Assembly: GCA_963756515.1 (NCBI GenBank) | Contig: CAVWNV010000005.1 | Coordinates: 62,001 to 126,000 of the forward strand | DNA: 64,000 nucleotides | Direction of reading: 5' to 3' | Source: Bog-756 sp963756515 | GTDB lineage: Bacteria; Actinomycetota; Acidimicrobiia; Acidimicrobiales; RAAP-2 | Part shown: in pieces, positions 16,470 through 24,713 of the stretch | Position numbering within the stretch: position 1 is the stretch's first letter | Layout of the letters: each line of letters opens with the position of its first letter | Made by a program: the position numbers and the translations under genes | Notes under the pieces: generated by a model | What the model was told of the DNA's origin: nothing | What the model saw: the letters and a program-made list of their open reading frames with translations, nothing else | Database searches by the model: none

Positions 16470-17597
16470 TCAGCCCGACAGCGCCGGGGTCGCCCCCACG
16501 CGGGAGATCCAGGCCGTGGGGTCCCTGATCTCGACGAGGGACGGCAGCCATTCGGGACCGCGCCAGGCCCGGTCGAGGAGTTCCGGCCCACCGGAGTCCT
16601 CGACGGCGGCGATGAACCGCTCGCCCTCCTCGTACTGCCGCAACTTGGCCTCGATCCCGATGAGCTGCTGCAGCAGCCGGGCCGGGCCCCTGACCTGCTT
16701 GCGCCGCTGTCGCAGCACCTCGCTGAACCGTGCCGCGCTCGGAATGGCCGCGGCCCCGGCCCGGTCCATGGTCACGTCCCCGTGCCCTTCCAGCAGGCTC
16801 ATCAGGGCCTGGATCCGGTGCAGGCCCTCGAGCTGCTCCGGCGTGGCCACGAGACCGAGGGCGCCGGTGTCACGCAACGGGTTACGACCGGCCCGGATCT
16901 CATCGGTCATGCGCCGGAGGGCTTCGGCGAAGCGGGACGGGTCCGGTTCGAGCGAACCGATACCTTCCTCCACCAGCGAGACGAAGTACTCACGCATCCA
17001 GGGGATGGCCGTGAACTGACAGCGGTGGGTGACCTCGTGCAGCGCCAGCCAGAGACGGAACTCACGGGGCTCGAAGCCGTGCAGCTGCTCGAGGGCCACG
17101 ACGTTGGGGCCGACGAAGTACACCAGGTCCTGGTCCTCGACGGCCTCCTCGGTCAGCAACAGGTCGTACTGGCCGAGGACGCGTGTCGAGAGCCAACCGA
17201 GGACCAGTCCCATCTGGGCCCCGGTGGCCGCCCGGCCCGCCGAGGCCACGGGACCGGCCAGCCGCTCGGTGAACCGGTTGGCCGGGACGACGCGGCTGGG
17301 GTCCAACCGATCGAGATGGGGTCCCACCAACCGCTGGAAGCTGGCCACGTTGGCGTGTACCCAGCCGGCGCGGTCGGTGACCCTGGCCCTCGCCGGGCCG
17401 GATGAGGAACGGAGCCCGGTGGACTCGGCCACGAGCTCCTCCGCCTGGGCCGTCAACTCCTCGAAGTCGAGCTGGAGGAGGTCCGGTCGGTAGGGAGCAG
17501 GCATGCGGCTGCGGCCGCCGACCCAGCCCGCCACCCGCTCGGCGGTGTCCCAGGCCACTGCTCCCCCGCTCGGGGAAGGGCTCGCGGTTTCGGTCAC
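16470..17597 (-). CDS. Zinc-dependent metalloprotease, F420-biosynthesis-associated family
   Basis: A 375-aa protein of the actinobacterial family often annotated as coenzyme F420 biosynthesis-associated or putative hydrolase. The single clear catalytic motif is HEVTHRCQF (HExxH), followed by a Glu-containing helix (EEGIGSLEPDP). There is no signal peptide or TM segment, so it is cytoplasmic. The GTG at 17597 (VTETASPSPSGG) gives the family length. It is the first gene of the tilS-hpt-fol run, a neighbourhood conserved in other actinobacteria. No substrate is known, and the F420 link in the family name is only phylogenetic co-occurrence. Confidence 0.82.
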   Translation of the reverse strand: MTETASPSPSGGAVAWDTAERVAGWVGGRSRMPAPYRPDLLQLDFEELTAQAEELVAESTGLRSSSGPARARVTDRAGWVHANVASFQRLVGPHLDRLDPSRVVPANRFTERLAGPVASAGRAATGAQMGLVLGWLSTRVLGQYDLLLTEEAVEDQDLVYFVGPNVVALEQLHGFEPREFRLWLALHEVTHRCQFTAIPWMREYFVSLVEEGIGSLEPDPSRFAEALRRMTDEIRAGRNPLRDTGALGLVATPEQLEGLHRIQALMSLLEGHGDVTMDRAGAAAIPSAARFSEVLRQRRKQVRGPARLLQQLIGIEAKLRQYEEGERFIAAVEDSGGPELLDRAWRGPEWLPSLVEIRDPTAWISRVGATPALSG

Positions 17598-17641
17598 GTG
17601 GTCCAGTGTAGGTACCTGCCGACGGCCAGGACGGGTCGGAC

Positions 17642-17947
17642 CTAATTGCTCTGTCGGCTGTGCTCTTCCTGCAGGGCTTCGGCCACCCTCGTGATCAGCT
17701 CGTCGGGCACATGGTCCCGGCACCGGCTGGCGATGACCTTCCGGAGCTCGGTCTCGAATCCGTAGGCGTTCACGCAGGGCCCGCACAGATCGAGGTGACG
17801 GGTGATCTCGAGTCGGCGTTGCTCCGTCAGCTCGCCGTCGAGGTAGGTGTACAGACGCTCGATGGTCTCGTCACAGCCTACGAAGCCGGCCAGCGGCTCC
17901 CGCCCCGAGGCTCCTTCCGGTTCGCCCGGTTCTTCCCTGTCTCCCAC
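17642..17947 (-). CDS. rsrA: Zinc anti-sigma factor, RsrA/RshA type
   Basis: A 101-aa ZAS-family anti-sigma factor. The redox switch H51-x3-C55-x2-C58 (RHLDLCGPC) and flanking Cys25 and Cys76 match the RsrA pattern, in which disulphide formation releases zinc and frees SigR. It starts 15 nt after the sigma gene stop, as a sigma/anti-sigma operon. Cytoplasmic. The specific redox response is inferred from family knowledge. Confidence 0.9.
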   Translation of the reverse strand: MGDREEPGEPEGASGREPLAGFVGCDETIERLYTYLDGELTEQRRLEITRHLDLCGPCVNAYGFETELRKVIASRCRDHVPDELITRVAEALQEEHSRQSN

Positions 17948-17962
17948 TGGTGGCCTTTCCCC

Positions 17963-18541
17963 CTACCTGGCTCGGTCGGTTGCCCCGACGAGGCCCCTTG
18001 TGCTTCCACCGTCGACCAACGCCTTCTGCAGCGCTTTTCTTCCGCGGTGGATCCGACTCATGACCGTTCCGATGGGGACGTCGGTGATCTCGGCGATCTC
18101 CTTATAGGAGAACCCCTCCACATCGGCCAGGAGCACGGCCATCCGAAAGGTGTCGGGGAGGGACTCGATGGCCGCCTTCACGTCGGTGTCGGTGAACCGG
18201 TCGAGGGCCTCGTCCTCGGCGCTACGGCCGAGGCCGGCGGCCTGATCACCCGAGAGGTGACGGTAGAGGTACAGATCCTCGACATCCTCGACGTCGGCGA
18301 TCTCCGGCCGTCGCTTCTTGGCCCGGTAGGTGTTGATATAGGTGTTGGTGAGGATCCGGTAGAGCCAGGCCTTCAGGTTGGTGCCCAACTCGAAGCTGGC
18401 GAAGGCCCGGTACGCCTTCAGGTAGGTCTCCTGCACCAGGTCCTCGGCGTCGGCCGAGTTGCGGGTCATCCGCAACGCGGCCGTGTAGAGCGCGGGCATG
18501 TACTCCATGGCCAGATCGGAGAACAGCGCCTGGTCAGCCAT
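17963..18541 (-). CDS. sigR: ECF sigma factor, SigR/SigH type
   Basis: A 192-aa group-4 sigma factor. Region 2 (SADAEDLVQETYLKAYRAF...NLKAWLYRILTNTYINTYR) and region 4 (LPDTFRMAVLLADVEGFSYKEIAEI...GTVMSRIHRGR) are complete. Sequence and the adjacent ZAS anti-sigma put it in the thiol-oxidative-stress class. In relatives the regulon includes clpC, trx and mycothiol genes, so clpC at 340 is a candidate target. The start MADQALFSDLAMEYM fits region 1.2-2. Confidence 0.92.
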   Translation of the reverse strand: MADQALFSDLAMEYMPALYTAALRMTRNSADAEDLVQETYLKAYRAFASFELGTNLKAWLYRILTNTYINTYRAKKRRPEIADVEDVEDLYLYRHLSGDQAAGLGRSAEDEALDRFTDTDVKAAIESLPDTFRMAVLLADVEGFSYKEIAEITDVPIGTVMSRIHRGRKALQKALVDGGSTRGLVGATDRAR

Positions 18542-18674
18542 GGATGCACCCTACACAGCCGGGCCGACACCTGGATCACCGGGTCCGGACTCCGACCGGC
18601 CCACCTGGTCGGCGACCAGTCGGCGACCGCCGACGGATGCCGCCCCGACACCCGAGCGGTCGCCGTCTCTGCCC

Positions 18675-18786
18675 GTTGACGGCTCTGTCCGTTGCATGCT
18701 CTGTCCGTTGACGGCTCTGTCCGTTGACGGCTCTGTCCGTTGACGGCTCTGTCCGTTGAGTAATCTGTCAGTTGACACTTACGTAA
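18675..18786. repeat. 16-bp tandem repeat array running into the arsR promoter
   Basis: Seven 16-bp units start at 18675, 18691, 18707, 18723, 18739, 18755 and 18771. Four are exact copies of gttgacggctctgtcc; the unit at 18691 and the last two have diverged. Each of the four contains TTGACG, and the last unit supplies the TTGACA that serves as the -35 of the arsR promoter. The array looks like repeated duplication of a -35 region. It lies between sigR and arsR, outside any gene. Confidence 0.85.
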
Positions 18787-18801
18787 GTTTATGCTTACAC
18801 T
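18772..18801 (+). promoter_or_regulatory. arsR promoter with triple half-site operator, probably leaderless
   Basis: The -35 TTGACA (18772-18777), an 18-bp spacer and the -10 TACACT (18796-18801) end 6 nt before the ATG at 18808, so transcription should start at or next to the start codon. The spacer holds CTTAC/GTAAG (18778-18787, inside the 12-bp palindrome ACTTACGTAAGT) and a third half-site CTTAC (18794-18798) 6 nt away. Repression by promoter occlusion is inferred. Confidence 0.7.
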
Positions 18802-18807
18802 TCCGAG

Positions 18808-19170
18808 ATGGACTCCGCCCTCAAGGCAATCGCCGAGCCCCGGCGACGCGAGATCCTCCGCCTTGTGTGGTCCAGCGAGCTTCCGGCCAGCGACATCGCC
18901 TCGCACTTCTCCGAGGTCACCCGGTCGGCCGTGTCCCAGCACCTCGGCGTCCTGCGAGAGGCCCAACTGATCACCGAACGACGGGACGGGACCCGTCGCC
19001 TGTACCGCGCCGACCACGGTGAGATGGCCAGGCTGCGACGGTTCCTCGACGAGTACTGGACCGACGGGCTCCTGCGCCTGCGGGACGTCGCCGAGGCCGC
19101 CGAGCGAGCCACCGAACCGACAGAACCGATCGCACCCACGCCACCCGTCCCACGAACAAAGGAGAGTTGA
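18808..19170 (+). CDS. ArsR-family winged-helix repressor (SRPBCC-linked type)
   Basis: A 120-aa regulator beginning with the conserved LKAIAEPRRREILRLV and a recognition helix in TRSAVSQHLGVLREAQLI. Metal-binding ELCVCDL-type Cys are absent, so it is of the non-metal class usually paired with an AHSA1/SRPBCC gene. The C-terminus is Pro/Thr-rich. It lies 3 nt upstream of the SRPBCC gene and is presumably autoregulated by the operator overlapping its own promoter. The effector is unknown. Confidence 0.88.
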   Translation: MDSALKAIAEPRRREILRLVWSSELPASDIASHFSEVTRSAVSQHLGVLREAQLITERRDGTRRLYRADHGEMARLRRFLDEYWTDGLLRLRDVAEAAERATEPTEPIAPTPPVPRTKES

Positions 19171-19173
19171 ACC

Positions 19174-19608
19174 ATGGCTGAACTGATACGGGAGGTCGTC
19201 ATCGACGCCCGACCGGCAACGATCTTCCCTTTCCTCGTCGACCCGGTCAGGCACATCCAATGGCTAGGGACCGAGGCCGAACTCGACCCCCGGCCCGGGG
19301 GTGTGTACCGCGTGAACGTCCAAGGCCAGCACCAGTCGGCTGGCAAGTTCGTCGAGGTCGTCCCGGACGAGAAGGTGGTGTTCACCTTCGGATGGGACGA
19401 ACCCGACCACCCCATCCCGGCCGGATCCACGACGATGACCATCACGCTCATCCCCGACGGGGAGAAGACCCGGGTCCGGCTGGTCCACAGCGGTCTCCCC
19501 GCCGACGCCGTGTCCGATCACACCAAGGGATGGGACCACTACCTGGGCCGGTTGGCCACCGTGGTGGCGGGCGGGGATGCCGGCCCCGATTCCGGAGGAC
19601 CGTCCTAG
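19174..19608 (+). CDS. SRPBCC/AHSA1-like protein
   Basis: A 144-aa Bet v1-like fold (AHSA1/CalC type): IREVVIDARPATIFPFLVDP, W-L-G-T-E around residue 30, PRPGGVYRVNV, VVFTFGWDEPDHP, and the C-terminal helix GWDHYLGRLATVV. It is preceded by a good SD (AAAGGAG) in an operon with the ArsR repressor. The pairing is common in actinobacteria. The protein may bind a hydrophobic ligand that also controls the repressor, but this is inference. Confidence 0.88.
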   Translation: MAELIREVVIDARPATIFPFLVDPVRHIQWLGTEAELDPRPGGVYRVNVQGQHQSAGKFVEVVPDEKVVFTFGWDEPDHPIPAGSTTMTITLIPDGEKTRVRLVHSGLPADAVSDHTKGWDHYLGRLATVVAGGDAGPDSGGPS

Positions 19609-19654
19609 GCATGGGCTGGCTGTACGCGCCCCGACTCCGGGCTGGAGATCCCCG

Positions 19655-20074
19655 ATGACGGCGGCTGGCACCGAGGAGGATCCGTGGACCCTCACCACCC
19701 CGCCGGGATCCTCGACCTACACCATGTTCCGGGACGACGAGTCCGACCCGCCGCTGCTGGTCTGCCACGTCGGATCGACCCGGTTGACCTACCTGCTCCG
19801 GGCCATCGACGATCTCCACGCCTGGCTGCGCACGCAGTCGGACTGGGTCCCGCTCGGCGCCGCCGACGAGAAGAAGCCGGCTGCGGAGGGCACCGTCGAG
19901 GCGTGGGGACGGTCGCCGGACAATCCCGTGCGCGGCTGGTACGGACAACGCAACGGGTACCGGGGGCGGTTCGCCATGTACCTGCCACCCCTGCTGGAGG
20001 AGTTGGGCCTGGCCGAGCTGACTCATGAGGCCCGCAACAACCGGGTGAGGGCGCTGCCCCGGTCCGACCGGTAG
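19655..20074 (+). CDS. Conserved actinobacterial protein, DUF6855-like
   Basis: A 139-aa protein with the conserved segments DPWTLTTPPGSS, LVCHVGSTRLTYLLRAIDDLH, WVPLGAADEKKPA and EAWGRSPDNPV, which I associate with a family of unknown function (DUF6855; identity recalled, not searched). The ATG at 19655 has a GGAG 8-9 nt upstream and is preferred over the earlier in-frame ATG at 19577. No TM or signal peptide. It follows the ArsR-SRPBCC pair by 46 nt and may share its transcript. Confidence 0.7.
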   Translation: MTAAGTEEDPWTLTTPPGSSTYTMFRDDESDPPLLVCHVGSTRLTYLLRAIDDLHAWLRTQSDWVPLGAADEKKPAAEGTVEAWGRSPDNPVRGWYGQRNGYRGRFAMYLPPLLEELGLAELTHEARNNRVRALPRSDR

Positions 20075-20102
20075 CGACCGGAAGTCGGGAGGGGCTCCGA
20101 CC

Positions 20103-20339
20103 ACCAGCAACGCCACCGACCTCATCGACGAGGCCGTCACCTCTAAGATCGCCGTCGAGGAAGAGCGCTACTCGAACTGCGACCTCTTCGTGTTCGGGGC
20201 CAACGTGGAGGGGGCCGTGGAGGTCGACAACCTCTTGAAGCCGCCGCCGCAGGTGGATCCAGCGCCGGCGACCCAGATCGAGCCGCGGTACCAGACGGGG
20301 CCGTCGGCCATCGCCGACATGTCCGGCCAGGCGTCATGA
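20103..20339 (+). pseudogene. C-terminal remnant of an EfeO/imelysin-like protein
   Basis: The frame ending at the TGA 20337-20339 reads DLIDEAVTSKIAVEEERYSNCDLFVFGANVEGAVEV, then a Pro-rich tail. This resembles the last helices of the EfeO M75/imelysin domain, where EEERYSHTDLxDFxANxxG is typical. About 80 residues remain; the several hundred residues that should precede are absent, and the region upstream is the DUF6855-like gene. Its stop overlaps the DyP start (ATGA), matching efeO-efeB order. I take it as a truncated remnant of an iron-uptake operon. Confidence 0.6.
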
Positions 20340-21608
20340 GCCGAAGCGGTGAGTCCGCCCCGGCGCTGTCACGTCGACAGGTGCTCGGGGGCATCGGCCT
20401 GGCCGGGGCCGGAGTGGCCCTCGGCGGCGCGGTCGGCGCTACCGCCCTCGGCATCTCGGCCGATCCGTCCGCGGCGGCCACGCCGGCGTCGTCGACGGTC
20501 CCGTTCCACGGCACCCACCAGGCCGGAATCATCACGCCGGTCCAGGATCGCCTGGCCTTCGCCACGTTCAACGTCGTCGACGGAACCGAACCCGCCGATC
20601 TGGCCGACCTGTTGGCCGCCTGGAGTGCGGCCGCGGCGAAGATGGCGGAAGGCCGTTTGGTCGGTGAGGTCGACGACCTCGACGCACCGCCCCTCGACAC
20701 CGGTGAAGCGGTCGGCTCGCCCGCGTCCAACCTGACCGTCACCGTGGGGTACGGACCGTCGTTGTTCGACGACCGGTTCGGTCTGGCCCCGAAGAAGCCG
20801 GCCCGACTCGTCGATCTGCCCGCCCTGCCCAACGAGGAACTCGACCCGGACTACACCGGGGGCGATCTCTGCATCCAGGCCTGCTCGGACGATCCACTCG
20901 TGGCGTTCCACACCGTGCGCAACTTGGCCCGCCTGGGCGTCGGCGTGGTCGATCTCAACTGGATGGAGCTCGGATTCGGGAGGACCTCGACCACGAGCAC
21001 AGCCGAGGCCACCCCTCGGAATCTGCTCGGGTTCAGGGACGGTACCCGCAACATCAAGGCCCAGGACACCGACCTCGTCGACGAGTACGTCTGGGTGGGC
21101 CAGTGAATCCGACCAGGCCTGGCTCCGGGGCGGGAGCTACCTGGTGGCCCGTCGCATCCGCATATTCATCGAGAACTGGGACCGCGGCTTCCTCGGTGAC
21201 CAGCAGCACGTCATCGGTAGGGCCAAGGCCAGCGGGGCCCCGTTGACGGGGGGAACCGAGTCCACCACCCCGGACTTCGACGCCCAGAACGAGCAGGGCC
21301 AGCCGGTCATTCCGGCCCATGCCCACATCAGACTGGCCAGTCCCGAGGAGAACGGCGGTGTGCGGCTGCTTCGTCGTGGCTACTCGTACACCGACGGGAT
21401 CGACCCGGTCCTGGGCACACTCCTGGGTGGACTCTTCTTCATCGCCTTCATGAAGGACCCGAACCAGTTCATCACGCTGCAGCAGAAGCTCGGTGCCAAC
21501 GATGCACTCAACGAGTACATCCAGCACACCGGGAGCGCGCTCTTCGCCTGCCCCCCGGGGATCGCGTCGGGAAGGCACTGGGGAGACGGGCTGTTCACCG
21601 GGGCGTGA
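20336..21608 (+). pseudogene. DyP-type (EfeB-like) heme peroxidase, frameshifted
   Basis: A Tat signal (LSRRQVLGG plus a hydrophobic stretch, residues about 12-40) is followed by a DyP domain: GFRDGTRN with the distal Asp, then in another frame GGSYLVARRIRI, PAHAHIRLA with the proximal His, LLRRGYSYTDG and IAFMKDP. The first frame stops at TGA 21104-21106; skipping T21104 joins the frames without loss of residues, giving about 423 aa. It would be exported folded, taking heme or Fe(II) as substrate. It is either a sequencing insertion or a recent mutation, next to a truncated efeO. Confidence 0.85.
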
Positions 21609-21636
21609 CGTCGGATCGTCGACGACGCGGAGTCCC

Positions 21637-21647
21637 CCTACAGTAGG
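21637..21647. promoter_or_regulatory. Possible BlaI-type half-site dyad before blaI
   Basis: The perfect 11-bp dyad CCTAC-A-GTAGG lies 16 bp upstream of the BlaI-like ATG. It shares the CTAC/GTAG core with the dyad at 23835-23851. This suggests autoregulation, but the spacing differs and the site is short. Confidence 0.4.
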
Positions 21648-21663
21648 TGTCGGAAGGACGCCG

Positions 21664-22131
21664 ATGCCGAAGACCACCTGCGACAATCCGATGTGCTCCT
21701 GCGACCCCTGCACCTGTGACACCTGCACCTGCGGCGTGGCCAGAGTCGGCGAACTCGAACGACGGGTCATGACCATCCTGTGGGAGCAGGGGGAGGACGA
21801 GCTGACCGGGCGGCAGGTGGCCGACGTCCTGCCCGAGCACGCCTACACGACGGTGGCCACCGTCCTCGACCGCCTGGTCCACAAGGGGCTGGTGCGGCGG
21901 AGGAAGCTCGGACGGTCGATCCGGTTCGCCGCCGTCGGCACCCAGGGGGCCCACACCGCGGTGCTCATGCACGAGGCCCTGTCCCACGGCCGGGACCCCG
22001 ACTCCGCCCTGGTCCACTTTGCCGAGATCCTCACGCCCGAGGAGGCCGCCGTCCTGCGTCGATCCCTCGATGAGCTCCGTCATCAGCCGGAACCGGGCGG
22101 TCGGGCGCCTACGTCATCAGGACGAGCATGA
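21664..22131 (+). CDS. BlaI/MecI/CopY-family repressor with Cys-rich N-terminus
   Basis: A 155-aa protein. Residues 6-23 hold seven Cys (C6, C11, C13, C16, C18, C21, C23) in C-x-C and C-x2-C spacings resembling a small metallothionein. The winged-helix domain follows: VGELERRVMTILWEQ, LTGRQVADVL, YTTVATVLDRLVHKGLVRR. The C-terminal dimer region contains the LVHFAEIL...LRRSLDEL helices. The ATG at 21664 has GGAAGGA just upstream. It is convergent and overlaps the DUF5134 gene end by 23 bp. A metal- or redox-sensing role, perhaps copper, is inferred from the Cys cluster. Confidence 0.85.
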   Translation: MPKTTCDNPMCSCDPCTCDTCTCGVARVGELERRVMTILWEQGEDELTGRQVADVLPEHAYTTVATVLDRLVHKGLVRRRKLGRSIRFAAVGTQGAHTAVLMHEALSHGRDPDSALVHFAEILTPEEAAVLRRSLDELRHQPEPGGRAPTSSGRA

Positions 22132-22789
22132 AGGCCATGGCGACACACATCACCACATGGCTGATGTCCACCAACCACGGGGTGGCCACGGCCTCCTCCA
22201 AGGCCGTCACCGGAGTGATCGGTGCCTCGGAGGGACCGGACCGGGGCTGAAGCCCCACCGGACCGCTCATGGCGTAGGCCGGGGCGTGGCTACCGAAATG
22301 GGTCCGACCCTTGACCGGCGACGCCAGGGTGAACACGGCCGATGCGCAGAGAACGAGGGCCAGCAACGAGGCCAGCCCCGGGTCGACCCTGCCCCCCGGC
22401 GCCGCCGCCGACATCGACATGGATCCTGACGTCGATGCCCCCATGGGAAACCAGTACATCAACAACATGGCGAAGTTCATCACCGCATGGATCAATGCGT
22501 GGGGAAGGTGGAGTCCGTACCGCTGCACCGACTGGACGCTGGCGGCCAGAAACCAGATCATCAGCAGCGAGAAGATGATCTCCCATGCCGCGCTGCGACC
22601 GAAGGACCACGCGCCCACGAACATGCCGGCCATGGCCACTCCCATGAACAGATGGGAGATCTCGACGTCGCGGCCCGCCGGTCGCCTGGTGACGGCACCG
22701 AGGACGAGCAGGGTCGAACAGTAGGCGGCCACCGCCAGCATCAGGACACCGAAGAGGTAGTACAACCACGGAGGAGTCGACAGGGCCAT
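22109..22789 (-). CDS. DUF5134-type polytopic membrane protein
   Basis: A 226-aa protein with about six TM segments: LYYLFGVLMLAVAAYCST, ISHLFMGVAMAGMFVGAW, IIFSLLMIWFLAAS, HALIHAVMNFAMLLMYW, ASLLALVLCASAVFTLA, DISHVVMCVAMAFMLVL. Met and His are conspicuous within membrane helices, and a Met/Ser-rich loop (TSGSMSMSAAA) sits near residue 125. This fits the DUF5134 family, often found beside BlaI-like regulators. Metal handling is a guess. It is transcribed 6 nt after the next membrane gene, which carries the BlaI-like dyad in its promoter. Confidence 0.7.
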   Translation of the reverse strand: MALSTPPWLYYLFGVLMLAVAAYCSTLLVLGAVTRRPAGRDVEISHLFMGVAMAGMFVGAWSFGRSAAWEIIFSLLMIWFLAASVQSVQRYGLHLPHALIHAVMNFAMLLMYWFPMGASTSGSMSMSAAAPGGRVDPGLASLLALVLCASAVFTLASPVKGRTHFGSHAPAYAMSGPVGLQPRSGPSEAPITPVTALEEAVATPWLVDISHVVMCVAMAFMLVLMT

Positions 22790-22795
22790 GTCCGG

Positions 22796-23806
22796 TCAGG
22801 CCTCCCCGATGACCGGCAGCGCACCGGCACCCATGGGCCCGGCCACGTTCTGATTTTCGACCGGTGGCCAGTAGAGCAACGCGATCAGTATCACCAGCGG
22901 CGCGGCGTTGGGGTCCGTAGCCCCACCAGCCAGAATGCCACCGAAGTTCTGGACGGCGACCCAGATGAGCGCGAACACCGACACGGCCAACACCACCGTC
23001 AGCTGGGTGACCTTCGGGGGCATGAACACCCCGGCCGCCACGACCAGGCAGACGATGGCCAGCAGGATCGCCATCGTCGTACCGTGGTGGAGGAACAGAG
23101 ACTCGGTCGACCGGTCGATGTGGGCCAACCAGCCCGGCTCACCGGAGTCCAGACCGGCTACGAAGTCGTGGAGCGCCTGGGGCGAGCGACCGGATCCGAC
23201 CACCGACAACAGGGCCAGCAGTACCCACATGACGGCCCAGATCGCCTTGGCCGCCTTCTCTCCCACCGTCCGGGCGGCCACGAACGGTCGGTCGGAACCC
23301 GGGCTCGGCCAGAGCAGGACAGCCAGCACGGCGTAGAAGAGCACCGCACCCGGGCCACCGCCGAACGGGGTGGCGCCGCCGGAGAAGACGGCACCCAGAC
23401 CCTCGCCGAACCACCACACGGCGACGGACCACACGATGGAGAGGGTCAAGGCGGGCTTGACCGTGCGGGGGTAGATGATCCCGAAAGCGATGAGGAACTG
23501 GGTGCCGGCGAACACCGTGTCGGTCCAGATGGGCTGGTGGTAGACGAGCGATCCGTTCCAGGTGATGGTGTGGGCGATCCAGCCGGGATTCCCCGACGCC
23601 ATCCCGCTCAGCATGCCGCTGAATCCGTTGGCCCCCCGGGTGAACATGAACGGCTGGAGCTGCAGGATGGCGTCGAGCAGCCACACCGTGGCCAGCACCA
23701 ACCGGTACGTCCGCTGACGATCCACCGGTGGACGTCCGGCCGCGGCGACGGCCGCGGCGGAAGTCGTGGCTGGGGGTGCGCTCCCCTTCAATCCGGTGTC
23801 CGACAC
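22796..23806 (-). CDS. Multi-pass membrane protein, unknown function
   Basis: A 336-aa protein with about eight hydrophobic segments. The first is TYRLVLATVWLLDAILQLQPFMF. The central VYHQPIWTDTVFAGTQFLIAFGII carries His and Trp, and a His pair (LFLHHGTTMAI) precedes another helix. The first 25 residues are Ala/Pro-rich and cytoplasmic. I do not assign a family; the layout resembles DoxX-like or heme/copper-associated membrane proteins. It is the first gene of a two-gene operon with the DUF5134 protein, under the dyad at 23835-23851. Confidence 0.7.
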   Translation of the reverse strand: MSDTGLKGSAPPATTSAAAVAAAGRPPVDRQRTYRLVLATVWLLDAILQLQPFMFTRGANGFSGMLSGMASGNPGWIAHTITWNGSLVYHQPIWTDTVFAGTQFLIAFGIIYPRTVKPALTLSIVWSVAVWWFGEGLGAVFSGGATPFGGGPGAVLFYAVLAVLLWPSPGSDRPFVAARTVGEKAAKAIWAVMWVLLALLSVVGSGRSPQALHDFVAGLDSGEPGWLAHIDRSTESLFLHHGTTMAILLAIVCLVVAAGVFMPPKVTQLTVVLAVSVFALIWVAVQNFGGILAGGATDPNAAPLVILIALLYWPPVENQNVAGPMGAGALPVIGEA

Positions 23807-23834
23807 CCCACGACCACCTGCCTTTCCGGCCCAT

Positions 23835-23851
23835 TACTACCATCGGTAGTA
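23835..23851. promoter_or_regulatory. BlaI-like operator upstream of the membrane-protein operon
   Basis: The perfect dyad TACTACC-ATC-GGTAGTA lies 29 bp upstream of the start at 23806. BlaI-family operators in actinobacteria carry TAC...GTA dyads of this size, and a BlaI gene lies in the same locus, so binding by that regulator is a reasonable inference. Confidence 0.6.
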
Positions 23852-23930
23852 GTGGGAGGACAACTCACCCCGGGAGCCGCCTTCGTCCCGAACCGTGACG
23901 GGCACCTGTCGCGACGCCGGAGCAGGCCGA

Positions 23931-24488
23931 CTAGTCACCGGCCCAGCAGCCGAGGACGACATCGGCCACGGCCACGCCGATCACGCCCGGCGTCGTGGGT
24001 GGGTGGCCGAACGACCCCGGCAGGTCCGACACGTCCACGTGCAGCACCTTCCAGTCCTTCCGTACCACCACGGAGCCATCGGGTGTTTGGAACGCTCCCT
24101 GGCCCAGTCCCTTCAACTCACGGGTCTTGCCCAGCTGGGTGGCCAACCCGTCGAAGTAGGCGATGGTCTGCGGCCAACTCGAGAGCTCCTTCACCGACAG
24201 GGTCATCGACGCGCCGGGATAGGAAAACCGGCAGGTGTAGCGATGATCGATCCAGGTCGGCTTGGAGACGTTCGGTTTCTCCCCCAGAGCCAGCCCGACG
24301 TCGTGGGGTGCTTCGCTCACGCACACTTCCTTGGACACCGCCGAAGGCTGCGGTCCGGCCGGCAACGGGGCCCGGGTGGAGCTGGTCGTGGATGAACCCC
24401 CGCTACAGCTGGTGGACAGGATGGTGACCAGCCCGACCACGAACATCAGCGGGAACGGCGTCAACCGGCGTCGACGTGCACTTGTCAT
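23931..24488 (-). CDS. Putative lipoprotein, unknown function
   Basis: A 185-aa protein with a basic N-terminus (MTSARRRRL), a hydrophobic segment and a lipobox-like STSC, then a Ser/Thr-rich linker. The mature domain has three further Cys (KEVCVSEA, RYTCRFSY, LGCWAGD) and resembles small extracellular solute- or ligand-binding lipoproteins of actinobacteria. I cannot name the family. The frame is open upstream, but the ATG at 24488 gives a proper signal peptide. It lies 225 bp downstream of the GT2 gene and may be separately transcribed. Confidence 0.65.
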   Translation of the reverse strand: MTSARRRRLTPFPLMFVVGLVTILSTSCSGGSSTTSSTRAPLPAGPQPSAVSKEVCVSEAPHDVGLALGEKPNVSKPTWIDHRYTCRFSYPGASMTLSVKELSSWPQTIAYFDGLATQLGKTRELKGLGQGAFQTPDGSVVVRKDWKVLHVDVSDLPGSFGHPPTTPGVIGVAVADVVLGCWAGD

Positions 24489-24713
24489 CTCGGTTCCACC
24501 CAGGCCTTCGAATCTTCGGGATTCCCCTACATCGGAGAGGCCCAAGGATAGGTACCGAGGCGTCTTCTCCGGTCGTCGCCCCGGCCGTCCTTGGGGATCG
24601 GGGCTCACCGGGCCCGCCCGATCAAGACATCGGGGCGCCGACGTACCCGTCGGTGTCCCGTCAGCGGCCCCGTCGGTGCGGTCGCGGACCGGACATCCGA
24701 AGACCGGACAGCA

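Noticed and set aside
18542..18600. SigR-type autoregulatory promoter (GGAGT...GTG) upstream of sigR
   Set aside because: The -35-like GGAGT and an 18-bp spacing are present, but the -10 reads GTG rather than GTT. Too weak to call.
18675..18770. CRISPR array
   Set aside because: The 16-bp units abut directly with no spacers, and there are no cas genes; it is a simple tandem repeat.
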